Shown: one piece after another, positions 11,067-21,200 of the stretch
Layout: each line of letters begins with the position of its first letter
How positions within the stretch are numbered: the stretch's first letter is position 1
Source of the DNA: Acanthococcus lagerstroemiae
Taxonomy: Eukaryota; Arthropoda; Insecta; Hemiptera; Eriococcidae
Reading direction: 5' to 3'
Assembly: GCA_031841125.1 (NCBI GenBank)
Contig: CM063108.1
Span: 72,078,344-72,142,343, forward strand
DNA: 64,000 nt
Program-made: the position numbers and the translations under genes
The notes under the pieces: model-generated
The model's input: only the letters and a program-made list of their open reading frames with translations
The model's database searches: none
Told to the model about the DNA's origin: nothing

Positions 11067-12323
11067 GTCGTAGCTCGTAGTTTTGTAGGATGTTTATTAT
11101 TGGTGAGTATAGAGTGCGTTAATGTTTAGCAGAATTCAGACAATGGGAATAGGGAATTGCAGCATTTGCCGACCCTAGTCGTGCAGCATTGCTGCTTGTT
11201 TTACTATCGATCTTTTATTTTACAAATACTTTTTTGCTTCATTTTTCATTTATTGAAGAGATTAAAGAGATATAGAGGAGTTTCATGTTGCGTATTTTTA
11301 GTTTTTTACTATCGAACTTTTACTTTGTACTTTTTTACTTCATCTGACTGGGACTGTGCAAATTGTAGAAGCGCTAGCGTCGTATCTTTAGTGCGTTTGT
11401 TAAACAATAATAAGGAGAACATATTATAGCGCTACCAGCTACCTGTGACATGAACATACAAACTGTTATCAAAACCGTTATCTTTAATGTTTTTGAAAGC
11501 CTCTGACTGGGACTCTCCGGCTGTGCAAATTGTTTGGCAAAAGAACCCTCTGTTCAGGACAATTTGATCATTTCTCATTTTGGAGATACAGAAGAATGGG
11601 TAATTCTATTCAATTTCCAAAGATTACAAAGCTTTCACATTTATCAAAAAACAATTTCATGCTTCATTTTCTTTCTTTTATTTTTAAAGTTTCATATTAT
11701 CGCATATGTTTAAACGATCCCGTCCAAATGAACGCTGTTCAGGGCCAATAGTACAATCGCAGTTCAACGTTGAACCAAAAGGTTCAGCCGCGGTTGAGCC
11801 GCCGATTTCGGCCGCTCAATTGGTTGAACTGTCCGTCACGCAACGTCACATTCAATTGTACTTCCCCATCATGGCCCTCAATAAAAGGGAACCAACTAAC
11901 ATTATATTTGTAAGCAAAATGAGTTATTAGTATATCCTTGGAAAGAGCTTTTACAACGTAGAATTTTTCAAAATTGGGTCCCCGATTCAAAAATGTGTGC
12001 TCACGTTAAAAAAAGCTTATCAGTAAACGCAATGCCATATAGTTTCTACATGGCTCTTGAACTTCAAATCAGGTATTCTCAAGAAGCGGATTTTGCTAGT
12101 TGGTTCCCTTTTGCTGAACAGCGTCCACATTATCTTCTTATTTTATGTTTTGTATGTGGTGGGTGTTCATCTGTTCATCCTGTGTGTACCTATGTTAGTT
12201 TGCATTCTTTGATTTCTGAAGAAACATAATAAAACTGAAGTCATCCGTGTTTATAAAATGTAAATTAATGTATTTTCAGAGATCATAGGTAGATGGATAT
12301 GTGGTTGATATATATATATATAT
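11067..12323 (+). repeat. 1.26-kb direct duplication, copy 2
   Basis: This is the partner of 4832-6088. The left boundary is GTCGTAGCTCG after an unrelated flank. The right boundary lies inside a (TA)n tract, after which the two copies diverge completely. The hAT insertion seen at copy 1 is absent here. The near-identity means a very recent duplication or an assembly duplication. Confidence 0.9.
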
Positions 12324-12392
12324 GACTGGTAACACTTGTGGTGGTAGTAGAAACTATGGTGATCATCAGTGGAAATAAATTAATGTACGTCC

Positions 12393-12676
12393 TTATGGTG
12401 GATTTACACCAAATGTTTTTGTTATCTGTTATCAATAGCAAAAGTCGTTCTAAGCAAAAAGCGTAGCAAAACATGTTAACTAACATTCTCCAGTGTAAAA
12501 TACTTTGCTCATAACATCCGGAATCAGATTCAAATCCGTTTTTCCAAAACATTGCTATTTCAGCTATCAGCAATGCTTTAAAACATATTTGGTATAAACA
12601 CATCCTCTAACATTTTCAATGTTATAGCATAACTTGTTAATAGCATGCTTATAATTTGGGTGTAAATCCACCATAA
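12393..12676. repeat. 284-bp MITE with 18-bp TIRs
   Basis: It begins TTATGGTGGATTTACACC and ends with the exact complement. The interior is A+T-rich and non-coding. I could not define a target duplication, so the superfamily is unassigned. Confidence 0.7.
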
Positions 12677-13724
12677 CTCAAAGGTAATAGAAAATAATAA
12701 TGTTGCTGCTGAAAATTTACACAGAAAACGAAGCAGGAACTGTATAGTAGAGTATTCAATCCAACTAATGCAATCTTCATATTCAGTTACAGACAGCGCG
12801 TGTCCTATTTGCCGTAACTGGGATCATTTTTCTCCATCCCTGTATTGAATGCATGTAAGTATAAAAGGTATACTTACCTTACCATCTATCAATTGCTTCC
12901 AGCTGGTAAATATGTAATTTTGTGCTTTATAGAAGTTATGTTGAGAAAAATACCTATAACTATACAACTCGACAGAAATAAAAAGCGAATTTTGACGCGT
13001 ATGTTCTCTGCCCTTATGTAGCTTTTTCAAGAGCTTTTATATTCATATTGTAACTTGTTTCACTATAACTTACTCCTTAATTGCATATACAATACATATG
13101 ATTTTATTATCAAATAAAATGTTATACAACACGTCAAGGGACGCAATACTTTGGATAAAATTCTGGCTGGGTACTTATCTGAAATGCTGAGAGGTATAGA
13201 ACTGTGGTGGGGAAGACGCATATGGCTTCTATTCAGTGTCAGAGACAGATTTCGAAGATGTGAAGTGAGCCGTGAAATCATCCCCCTTTTGTACCTTATC
13301 ACCTCGTTATTACCGGCAGGGATACCAACTTCGGAAACTCAGGTTAACATCCTAATTAATCCAGTCTGTCAAAGAAGACACCTTATTTCTCTATTTTCTT
13401 AAAGGAAAGTTTTAGCATACGGACCTAAAGTTCTTTCTGATTGTCAGTCTCACCCCACATAATAAGTAAAAAGTCGCATCGTCAAATTGGAAGAAACGAA
13501 GAAAACGTGAAAAAGTCAATGAACTACTATCATTTAGAAAATACCCTTCCTCATCCAACTGCAATGCACCGGAGACCTACTTCATTTTACAGTTCCGATA
13601 ATTTTACCAACAAAACACAATGATAGAATAAGACAAATGATCCTTCAATGAGACAGCTGCGAGTACTGGGATACAGAGCAGGTCCAACCTCACTTTCATG
13701 TTACCAAGTTTTCACTGTTACACA
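12677..13724. other. No gene seen; may include SMIM14 3' sequence
   Basis: This lies downstream of SMIM14 on the minus strand. A minus-strand AATAAA hexamer at 13103-13108 is the nearest one I noticed and might end a long 3' UTR, but that is inference. No conserved frame was found. Confidence 0.35.
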
Positions 13725-13906
13725 CAGGGTCATAGCGAGGCCATCGGTAAAGAGGGGGGTCCAAATTTGAAAAAAGTTGAAAAAGAAGAAATGTTTTCCA
13801 GCAAACGTTTGTGAATTTTCAGCGAATTTAAGCAGACGAATGCATTTCTGCCACTTAGGGATTGTGTTTGAACTTCCGAAATCCCTCCCGTAACTACAGC
13901 CTCCTA
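13725..13906. mobile_element. Probable hAT MITE, diverged TIRs
   Basis: It starts CAGGGTCATAGCGAGG and its far end complements to TAGGAGGCTGTAGTTACGGG. Both resemble the CAGGG-CGTAGC-type ends of many insect hAT elements but differ from each other. It is flanked by GTTACACA (13717-13724) and GTTACACT (13907-13914), 7 of 8 matching. It is 182 bp and non-coding. Confidence 0.5.
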
Positions 13907-14771
13907 GTTACACTATATACTGATCGGACATTGAAGCGACCCCCCGTTGGAATACTAGGCTAACGTTGGTAAACAAACGAAGAATAGTGGAAACACAGGC
14001 CTAAAGGGGAAAAAACGTGAATGCAATAGAGTATTTACTTTAAACGAAATCTGAAAACAGCTACTTATTCCTCGATTACTTCGACAGTTTACAAAAGTCC
14101 CAAGAGTATCAAACGTGCTTGTACATTTCGTGAATCAATTATCAAAAATAAGCTTACTGTGTTTCCCCATCAGATGACAGCTACTACGATTCTGGGTTCC
14201 AATCTCCCAATATCCTCGAAATATATGTACTGTTCGTTAATTTGTTCTGGAATATGCAGGCGTATTAAAATCTTTTTGTATGTTCGAAAAAGTTTTTCAG
14301 TCATTTCTTTCAACGAAACATCGCTAAACATTAATTATTAAACCAACAATAATTTTTGTATTAAAATTTCATAGAACAAAACAAAAAAGTAGTGTACACT
14401 ATTTTGAAGAACAAGTCTTAAAGATGAATAACAAAAAACTGAAACAGGTAGGTATACTCGTACAAATTGAAGAATACATGTAAATTATGTCACTGTATTT
14501 TAGACAAGCTGCGTCGCTGTATTATACAGATAGATTTATCTTAATAACAAAATATAATTATATTATTGGGTACGCTGGTAAAGAATGTCACTAAAATTAA
14601 AAACGTAATTCAAAAAGCACACTTGAATACTGACGATCCCAAGCACACACGAAGAATCAGCCGGATTTTAAATAAAAATGAATTTGAAAAAGGAACATGC
14701 TTCAATTCAAGGAATGATTTCAATTTCTCTGCCGATGAATCAAATCACTTTCAGAAAATGATGGAATTTCG
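13907..14771. other. SMIM14 downstream / 3' UTR region
   Basis: No independent gene was seen. It directly follows the SMIM14 stop codon on the minus strand, so part of it is expected to be 3' UTR. Confidence 0.4.
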
Positions 14772-14816
14772 CTAATGAGCTTCGGGAGCCATGTGGGATG
14801 GGCCTGCATTATCGTC
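14772..14816 (-). CDS. SMIM14: SMIM14 coding exon 4 (C-terminal tail and stop)
   Basis: The acceptor ATGCACCCTAG precedes GAC. The exon encodes DDNAGPSHMAPEAH and a TAG stop in phase 0. It is too short for ordinary ORF calling. Its polar, Pro-containing tail resembles the end of vertebrate SMIM14. This assignment rests on splice phase and tail character. Confidence 0.8.
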   Translation of the reverse strand, partial: DDNAGPSHMAPEAH

Positions 14817-16576
14817 CTAGGGTGCATAAATATATTGAAATTACATTAATGGATTAGAAAGCTTTCCTTACATAACTGCGGATTGTCGAATTTAATTTTG
14901 TGAGAACTCATATTTAGATTCATGATTTGCTATCTTACGTGGTCATCATTAAAACGTCTGAAGATATTCTTTGTGTTTCGCAGCGATTGGGGACGGAAGA
15001 AATACAAGAGAAAACCAATTGCAATCCACAACATAGAATACATCATGAAACTGTTGTCAACTACACCATCGCCCATATTCAGGTTCGCTAAAAAATTGAT
15101 GGAAAAAATGAGCACATTGATCATCGCATTTGAAAAAACAAAACAAAACAAAAAACCGATGAAGCCGTACGTCACACGGGGTCTAGCGAGTTCGAGTCGC
15201 ATATTTTCATTAGCAACTCCATAGATCGGGTAAGTATGGTGTACTACCATGAATCATTTCTCAAAAGTATTAGAATTTGAGGTTTCCAAAGTCGAAGAAT
15301 TTTCAGTTTTATTCATTCATAATTAGTGTAATTTGAAGAAGACTGCCTCACAGAGCCCCTGTCATCTAGCTCAATAGTCAGTACTCTTGGTAATTCGCGT
15401 AATTGAAGTCAATATTGCGTGAGAAACAGAAACAGGTACAAATACCCACGTAGCTGTTTTAATAGCTGTTCAAACATGAACAAGCGTACACTTTTCAAAC
15501 GACATGCAGTGCGAATAAAAACAATAATAAATTATTGCTAAATAATGTAAATAATTTTTAAAAACTTACTCAGATCAAAACATTCGTTGTCGTTACACTC
15601 AGACTGGGACTGGCGTAACTGAAAAACGATCAAAATGAATCATCAGTCGTGATTGATATTTTTTATGGAAAACTGAATCAATATTAAACTTATTCAGGCA
15701 TTTCTTTAAAAATTATCGGATTCGTATTTCGAACCTTTGAAAATTGTTGGGAAACTTTCAAACGCCTCGGCATCATTCAGTTGGAATATAATGATAGAAA
15801 AGTAAATTTTCAGCTTTCTTTCCGAAAAGTAATCAGGTGATCAGTTGACAAAATGGTGTACTCAAGGACTTTATTCATTTTCATTTTTTCGGTTCACTCG
15901 GAATTTTCAAGCTGCCATTCGAAAAATTCACGTCTCGTGCAGCCACTGCTTCAGGGCGGCTTTCAGATTTCCCTGATGCACTTTCAATCGCAATACAGTG
16001 TATCTGTTCAAATACCTATTTTTACGTTGCTATTTTTTTTTTTTCTTCTTCAATATTATTAAAAATTGAGAATAATGTATTTTCAAAAATCATCGCATTA
16101 ATAATTGCTATACAGACCATCTAAATCAACGACGTAAGACGTAAATCGTAATTTATATTGGCAGATAGTCAATTTTCACGTGAACTTCCGAAACAAAAAA
16201 ATTTTGAGTTCAACGAAAAATGACTCTTATCTTTGTTAGTAATTGTTGCCAACGTAACGAGCAGCATATTGGATAATTTTGCGACTCATTCAAATATAAA
16301 TTCTGATGTTGACTAAGACATTCTAGACATTTTTCTCTTAAATATGACTGTGTAATCTCACTAAAATTCAAAGAAGACGCAGTAAGAAATCTAGTTGCAA
16401 AAGTGGCCCGAAGTTCTTCATTTTAATAACAGATGTTCTTCAAACTACAGGGTGCTAATGTGAATGCAGTAACGGTTAATTTATAAAACGTTCAAGAAAC
16501 ACAAATTTGTACTCACGAACGACAACAGCCTTCTCATTGCAAGTTCATGATTGAAAGCACATTCGCACGGGTTCAT
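14772..16576 (-). CDS. SMIM14: SMIM14-like small integral membrane protein, 4 coding exons, complete
   Basis: Joining 16576-16517, 15618-15570, 15087-14939 and 14816-14772 on the minus strand gives an uninterrupted 100-residue protein; the human SMIM14 family member is about the same length. Residues 3-6 are PCEC and 10-16 HELAMRR. Residues 21-26 are LRQSQS, then a CxxxxC pair (28 and 33). A hydrophobic segment at about 50-67 is followed at once by RPQSLR, and a short Pro/His/acidic tail closes the protein. This is the family layout: Cys-rich N-terminus, one membrane span, FRP/LRP-type junction, short tail. The family is described as a poorly understood ER membrane protein. All junctions have GT/AG and phases agree. 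The start is the only ATG before PCEC in its exon, and a splice acceptor lies 36 bp upstream, so 5' UTR exon(s) lie further right. No neighbouring gene is functionally linked. Confidence 0.93.
14939..15087 (-). CDS. SMIM14: SMIM14 coding exon 3 (membrane span)
   Basis: The acceptor is CATCAATTTTTTAG and the donor GTAAGA. It enters in phase 1 and leaves in phase 0, encoding residues 37-86 including the transmembrane segment and the RPQSLR junction. The open frame extends upstream to 15250, but that part is intron read-through. Confidence 0.92.
15570..15618 (-). CDS. SMIM14: SMIM14 coding exon 2 (LRQSQS, Cys pair)
   Basis: This 49-bp exon lies between the acceptor GATCGTTTTTCAG and the donor GTAAGT. 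It encodes LRQSQSECNDNECFDL plus one base. This is the most conserved block of the family apart from the PCEC region. Confidence 0.95.
16517..16576 (-). CDS. SMIM14: SMIM14 coding exon 1 (start, PCEC motif)
   Basis: The ATG at 16576 opens MNPCECAFNHELAMRRLLSF, followed by the donor GTGAGT in phase 0. The exon continues 5' to an acceptor (TTTTTTTACAG) ending at 16613, so 16577-16612 is 5' UTR. Confidence 0.93.
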
Positions 16577-16612
16577 CTTGTCTCCAATGCTATTTTGTAC
16601 GAGCAACAAGAA

Positions 16613-19600
16613 CTGTAAAAAAATAATAGAAATTCTTAATACTTTCGGGCACGTATTTCTCGGGTAGACCAGATCCAGAACCGCTGCTAGCAAGTTCTGT
16701 TCTTTGGGGGAGGGAGATGTTGCCACAGCAAAATTGACCACTAAAATATGAAAAATCTCAGTTGAAACCTATGAAGAAAAAAAAGTGAAGTTGTCCTTGT
16801 ATACTTTTACCGACATTTGCCGAGGGCCGACTTTTCAAACATCATAAGCAGGAAACACCTTTAGATATATCTTCTCCATCTACATATACGATTTTGAAGA
16901 GATAATAAATCTATGTGCACAGATCAAAGTAATTCTTATATGTAATTCAATAATGAGTGGAAAATCAAAATAATATAATAAAGTTCTTTCTGATAATTCT
17001 CCAGTATCATACGGCTTACATTTGATGACGAAAAAATTTTGTTTTACAACACATGAAGAAAGAAGAACGTAAGAGTACATAGATGAAAAGCAAAATTGGT
17101 AGTCAGTTCATTATTTTTCATTAAATTCATTTCATTATGTAATTTTTTTCATAACGTGATACACACACTTGAATGAGTCAGATTTTCACTTTCTGTTTAC
17201 AAAATTCAACCTAAACAGAGACCATATAAACAGAGCGACGAAAATCGTTATTTGAACAGTTGTTCACGTTTAGATGCAAATTGGGGTGAGAGCAGTCTAG
17301 TTTATAAAAAGCATGCTAACATTATTCAGTTCGTCAACTGAACCGAAGCTGGAGGTGGGATTGTAAAGACTGATGAAGGCCGACTGATCAACACACTGAT
17401 TTCATGAAAAATTTATTAGTAGGAAACTTTTTTTTTTTTTTACGCAGTTCATCACAAATTAATCTTCTCTACATCAGATTAACTCATTATATAGACAAAG
17501 GTTGCGGTGTCAGGGAAGCAAATTTGGTATGCGTGCATTGCCATACGCTTCACCAAGTGAATAAATATAATGCGTGAAAATTTGATGCCCAAGGTGTCTT
17601 GCTTCTGTAGTAGTTCAGAATTTCTATCGTACCCATTTTATATAGAACCCTTCTGTTTATACTCAAAGGCAAAATCTAACGGTAGGTACGGAAGTTGTAC
17701 ACAAGACACGAATATTCAACACTACCCATCCTCTGTTGAAATACGGTAACATAAAAAAACCAGGTTCAGTCAGTTTTCTAGGCTTAAAAATGTATCAAGC
17801 TAATCACATTCATTAGGTCAAAAAAAAAATAAATAAATAAAAAATAGAACAAGATAGTTGATTCTGAAAAATCAGCTACGAAACAGGTAAAATATGTTTT
17901 AAACAAACTGTTGTAGAACACTAATCCTCACTGAATAGACAAAAAAAGCTATTTCATTAAAAAATTAAACAATGAAGAAAATATGCTATAAAATATTGAA
18001 AATTTTGTTCAAAATTTGCAACCTCTGACCTGTATTCAGGGGTATTAATAAGAATACCATTAAACGGTAGTAAATTAAATTTTTACAGGGAGTAAAGTGA
18101 ATAAAATAACTGAAACCGACATTACATGTGACTATTGAACAGCGGAGCGCTAAAATTCTCTTATTAAACTTATTTCATACTTGGAACAATACCTCAGAGT
18201 TTACGTAAGTCCCTATATATTAATACACGAATAATATTACTCAGCAAATAAATAGATTTTACGTAGATACGTAACAATTAAAGTAATTAGAAATTTCATT
18301 GCATCTAATTGTTTGTAAAGAGAGTAGGTGCAGCTGGGGAAATATTCAACGTTTGACATTTTCTGACCACTCGCTATTAATTCGAACAGGAACTAACGTA
18401 CTAAGCTCATCACTGGTCCGATAACGGAGAAACTCTCATCCAGTACTTTCTCGGTTAGTTTTGTAAATTTATGATACTAAAGTCATAAACTAAAGATTAG
18501 TTTAAAGAAACCATTTCCTCGCCCTTCGAACCCCCTCTAAGCATTTCGTAATTGTAGTTCACGAAAAAAAAAAAAAAGGAAAAAAAATAATAATAATAAA
18601 AGTAGCCAACATTTATCCGAGCTGATTCTTTACAAGCCTATAGCCAAAATTGGATCAGCAGAATTCAGCTTATCGGAACTTATCGTGAACTACGGTAAGG
18701 ATTTTACAGAATTACGAGTACACTGCTTCCCTCGAATTACAGCTTTGTTAATTTTTTTAAGGGTGGGTAATTACTTTTTTGAAGGACTGGAACTGATGAC
18801 ATGACCTCCTTTGACCGTATTTTGCTTTTAAATCGTGTTTCCAGTGCGTCAAGAGTATTTAGGTTTTTGCTTTTGAAACCAAAATGCAGTGAAATTTTCC
18901 TTAATAACCGATTTCTACCTAACGAAATTTCCTCTAATTGCGAACACCTTCGATAACGAAGCCATTTCTTTTGTTCACCATCGGTGTATGCTTTTGCAAA
19001 ATTTGATTATATATTCTTGTCTCTTCCTCTTGTACAAAGTATGCCGGTAGTGTTAAAGAAATGTCACGAAATTTTGTAAAATATCGCTGCTATCCAAAAT
19101 ACAATATGGGAAAAGAAAAACTGAAATACGTAGTATACCCCGTAACTCGGGAAAAAATAGTGACATACGACAATAGTGTTTGTAGAACGAGCTGAAGACG
19201 AGGGCTGCAACACAAGAGTCGTTCCTTATTCAGTACTGCCTCCCATGTAACATACGATATGTTTTTCATCCCTTAAGAGAATGCAAAATTACGTGGAAGC
19301 ATGAAGCAGTAGGGAGCTAATGAAGTACTTCCCGAGCTGGGGTCGAAAAAACTAGTTACGTCAATCCAGGAACTCGAATAAATTCATGTTATTTGCGAGG
19401 AGTATTCGTAATAAAACATGAACATTCACTCTTTAATATGAAACCAATTTCCGGAACTGAGATGTACAGAACTTGATATTGTAATAAGTCACTTATCAAA
19501 TGAATAATTTTTCCAACGAGGTCCTTGACTTCGGAATTTTGAAATACACACGGGAACGTTGTGTGCATATTGCGGAAAATTCTGTGCGCATGAGCTTCCA

Positions 19601-20575
19601 GGTCATAAATAAACTGATGGCTCAAAATGTAAACAGCATGCATCTATCTGTAAACAGTCTGTGGGTACTAACCTACCAACTACAAATTTACCGATAAGTT
19701 CCGGTAATTCGTGGTGAAATGCTGAGATCAGTGATCCGAGTGTTCCTGATTACTGGTAGCAAATTTCGTACAAACTTTTCTGAATTATCTATACACAGGC
19801 CTGTAGCTTGAAGTTATTAAAACAAGAGGTTTTCCATAGAATCTTTCATTAAAGAAAACAAAATGGATATTTTCAAAGACTGTATCAAATTATACTTCTC
19901 ATCTCAGTTTTGATAATTCTTATGATCTACAGAACGAAAGCGAAACCAATGGACGTATATACGGATACAAAAAATGTAACTTATCTAGCTTTGTGTTTAA
20001 AAAACACCATCAATTGATTCAAAAATTTAGTCTAATATGTCCCATTTTCAGGATTCAACTGTACTGAATTGATTTTGCAATAATACTAGTTCAGTAATTT
20101 TTACTCGTAAGTCATAACTGACGTAGGAATATTGTAAGCATTCGTTCGTCAACTCATAATTAATGGATGCATCGTGGTCGTAATCAATTAATAATGGTAA
20201 CATAACATAAGACCTACTTTAAATCGCAATCGCCTTTCGGAAAGTGATGGTACAAAATAAGAAAATAATGTACAGTAATTTACAAACGAATCATTTTAAA
20301 TACGAACAAATTATCACAGCTGTAGAACACTATTTACAAAATTGAACGAATACACCAATGAATGATTCCGCCAGCTGAATTTATGATATGGAACAATTTA
20401 CAAACTGTATATTATTATCATTATCGTAAATTTATCTGTTTTTACACGTTCTGTTGTTGCAATTGGAGGATTCCCATTCCACCAAAATGTTCAGGACCCA
20501 ATCTTGTTCAAACCGAGCAAGGAATATTAAGGTAAGCCATGAACATATGGTTGGCTGATAAAACAAAGAGAAAGT
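16613..20575. other. 4-kb stretch, no gene recognised
   Basis: It probably contains the SMIM14 leader intron and perhaps its 5' UTR exon. I see only A-rich and T-rich tracts (for example 17430-17441, 17820-17845, 18564-18600) and no conserved frame. Confidence 0.4.
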
Positions 20576-20836
20576 TGCGCATGTGCACTACACAGTACAC
20601 AGCTACATGTTAAGAGTGCTTACGTCTTGCGATAATTTTACATGAATTATCGATTACTATCGTAAGATGGGATTAATTTCAATACAAATTTCATGAAATA
20701 CTTCAGAAGGCTCGTAAAACGTTTTAAAAATTCCACAAAGCATTTCAAATGTTTTTTTTTGTTTTTTTTTAATGAAAAAATGTTACTAAAATTTTGTGAA
20801 CAATAGTTTTACTTTTATCGATAAGAATTATCGATA
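20576..20836. promoter_or_regulatory. Possible promoter-type motif cluster (NRF-1-like and two DRE words)
   Basis: TGCGCATGTGCA at 20576-20587 differs by one base from the palindromic NRF-1 site. TATCGATA, the DREF-binding word of insect housekeeping promoters, occurs twice at 20816-20823 and 20829-20836. The spacing would suit a promoter of a minus-strand gene such as SMIM14. The link is inference; no transcript start is visible. Confidence 0.25.
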
Positions 20837-20879
20837 ACTATCAATAACTTTTGCACTTCAAATTATCAAATTTGACGCT

Positions 20880-21200
20880 GTTAAACAAAAACCTCCCAAG
20901 CGACCACTTGTTGACAAAATGAGTTGTTATTACTTATTAGTTATTATTTTAGTAGTATCGTTTCGAAAGAGCGTAAAAAAGAATTTTTTTAAATTAGGCC
21001 CGATACAAAAATGTGTATCAGTGTTGAAAAAAGCTTATCAGTATACGCTGTGTCCGTGAACCGGCATTATTCATTGGTTTTCAATGTTACGTTTTCTCGA
21101 AAACACAGATTTTGTCGCTTGGGACGTTTTTGTTTAACAGCGTCCAAATACTGCCAAATACGGATACAGCCATTGAAAATACACGATGCGGAGGGTCATT
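20880..21200 (+). repeat. Diverged family A copy
   Basis: TTAGGCCCGATACAAAAATG and AAAAAAGCTTATCAGTATACGC parallel 5730-5800 in the 1.26-kb duplication. TTTAACAGCGTCCA parallels GAACAGCGTCCA there. It is clearly older than the duplicates. Confidence 0.6.

Noticed and set aside
4832..12323. LTR retrotransposon with 1.26-kb LTRs
   Set aside because: No TG..CA ends, primer-binding site, polypurine tract, gag or pol, and no matching target duplication outside the pair.
14930..15250. 106-codon minus-strand ORF as a stand-alone gene
   Set aside because: Only 14939-15087 is exon 3 of SMIM14; the N-terminal part is intron read-through upstream of a clear splice acceptor.
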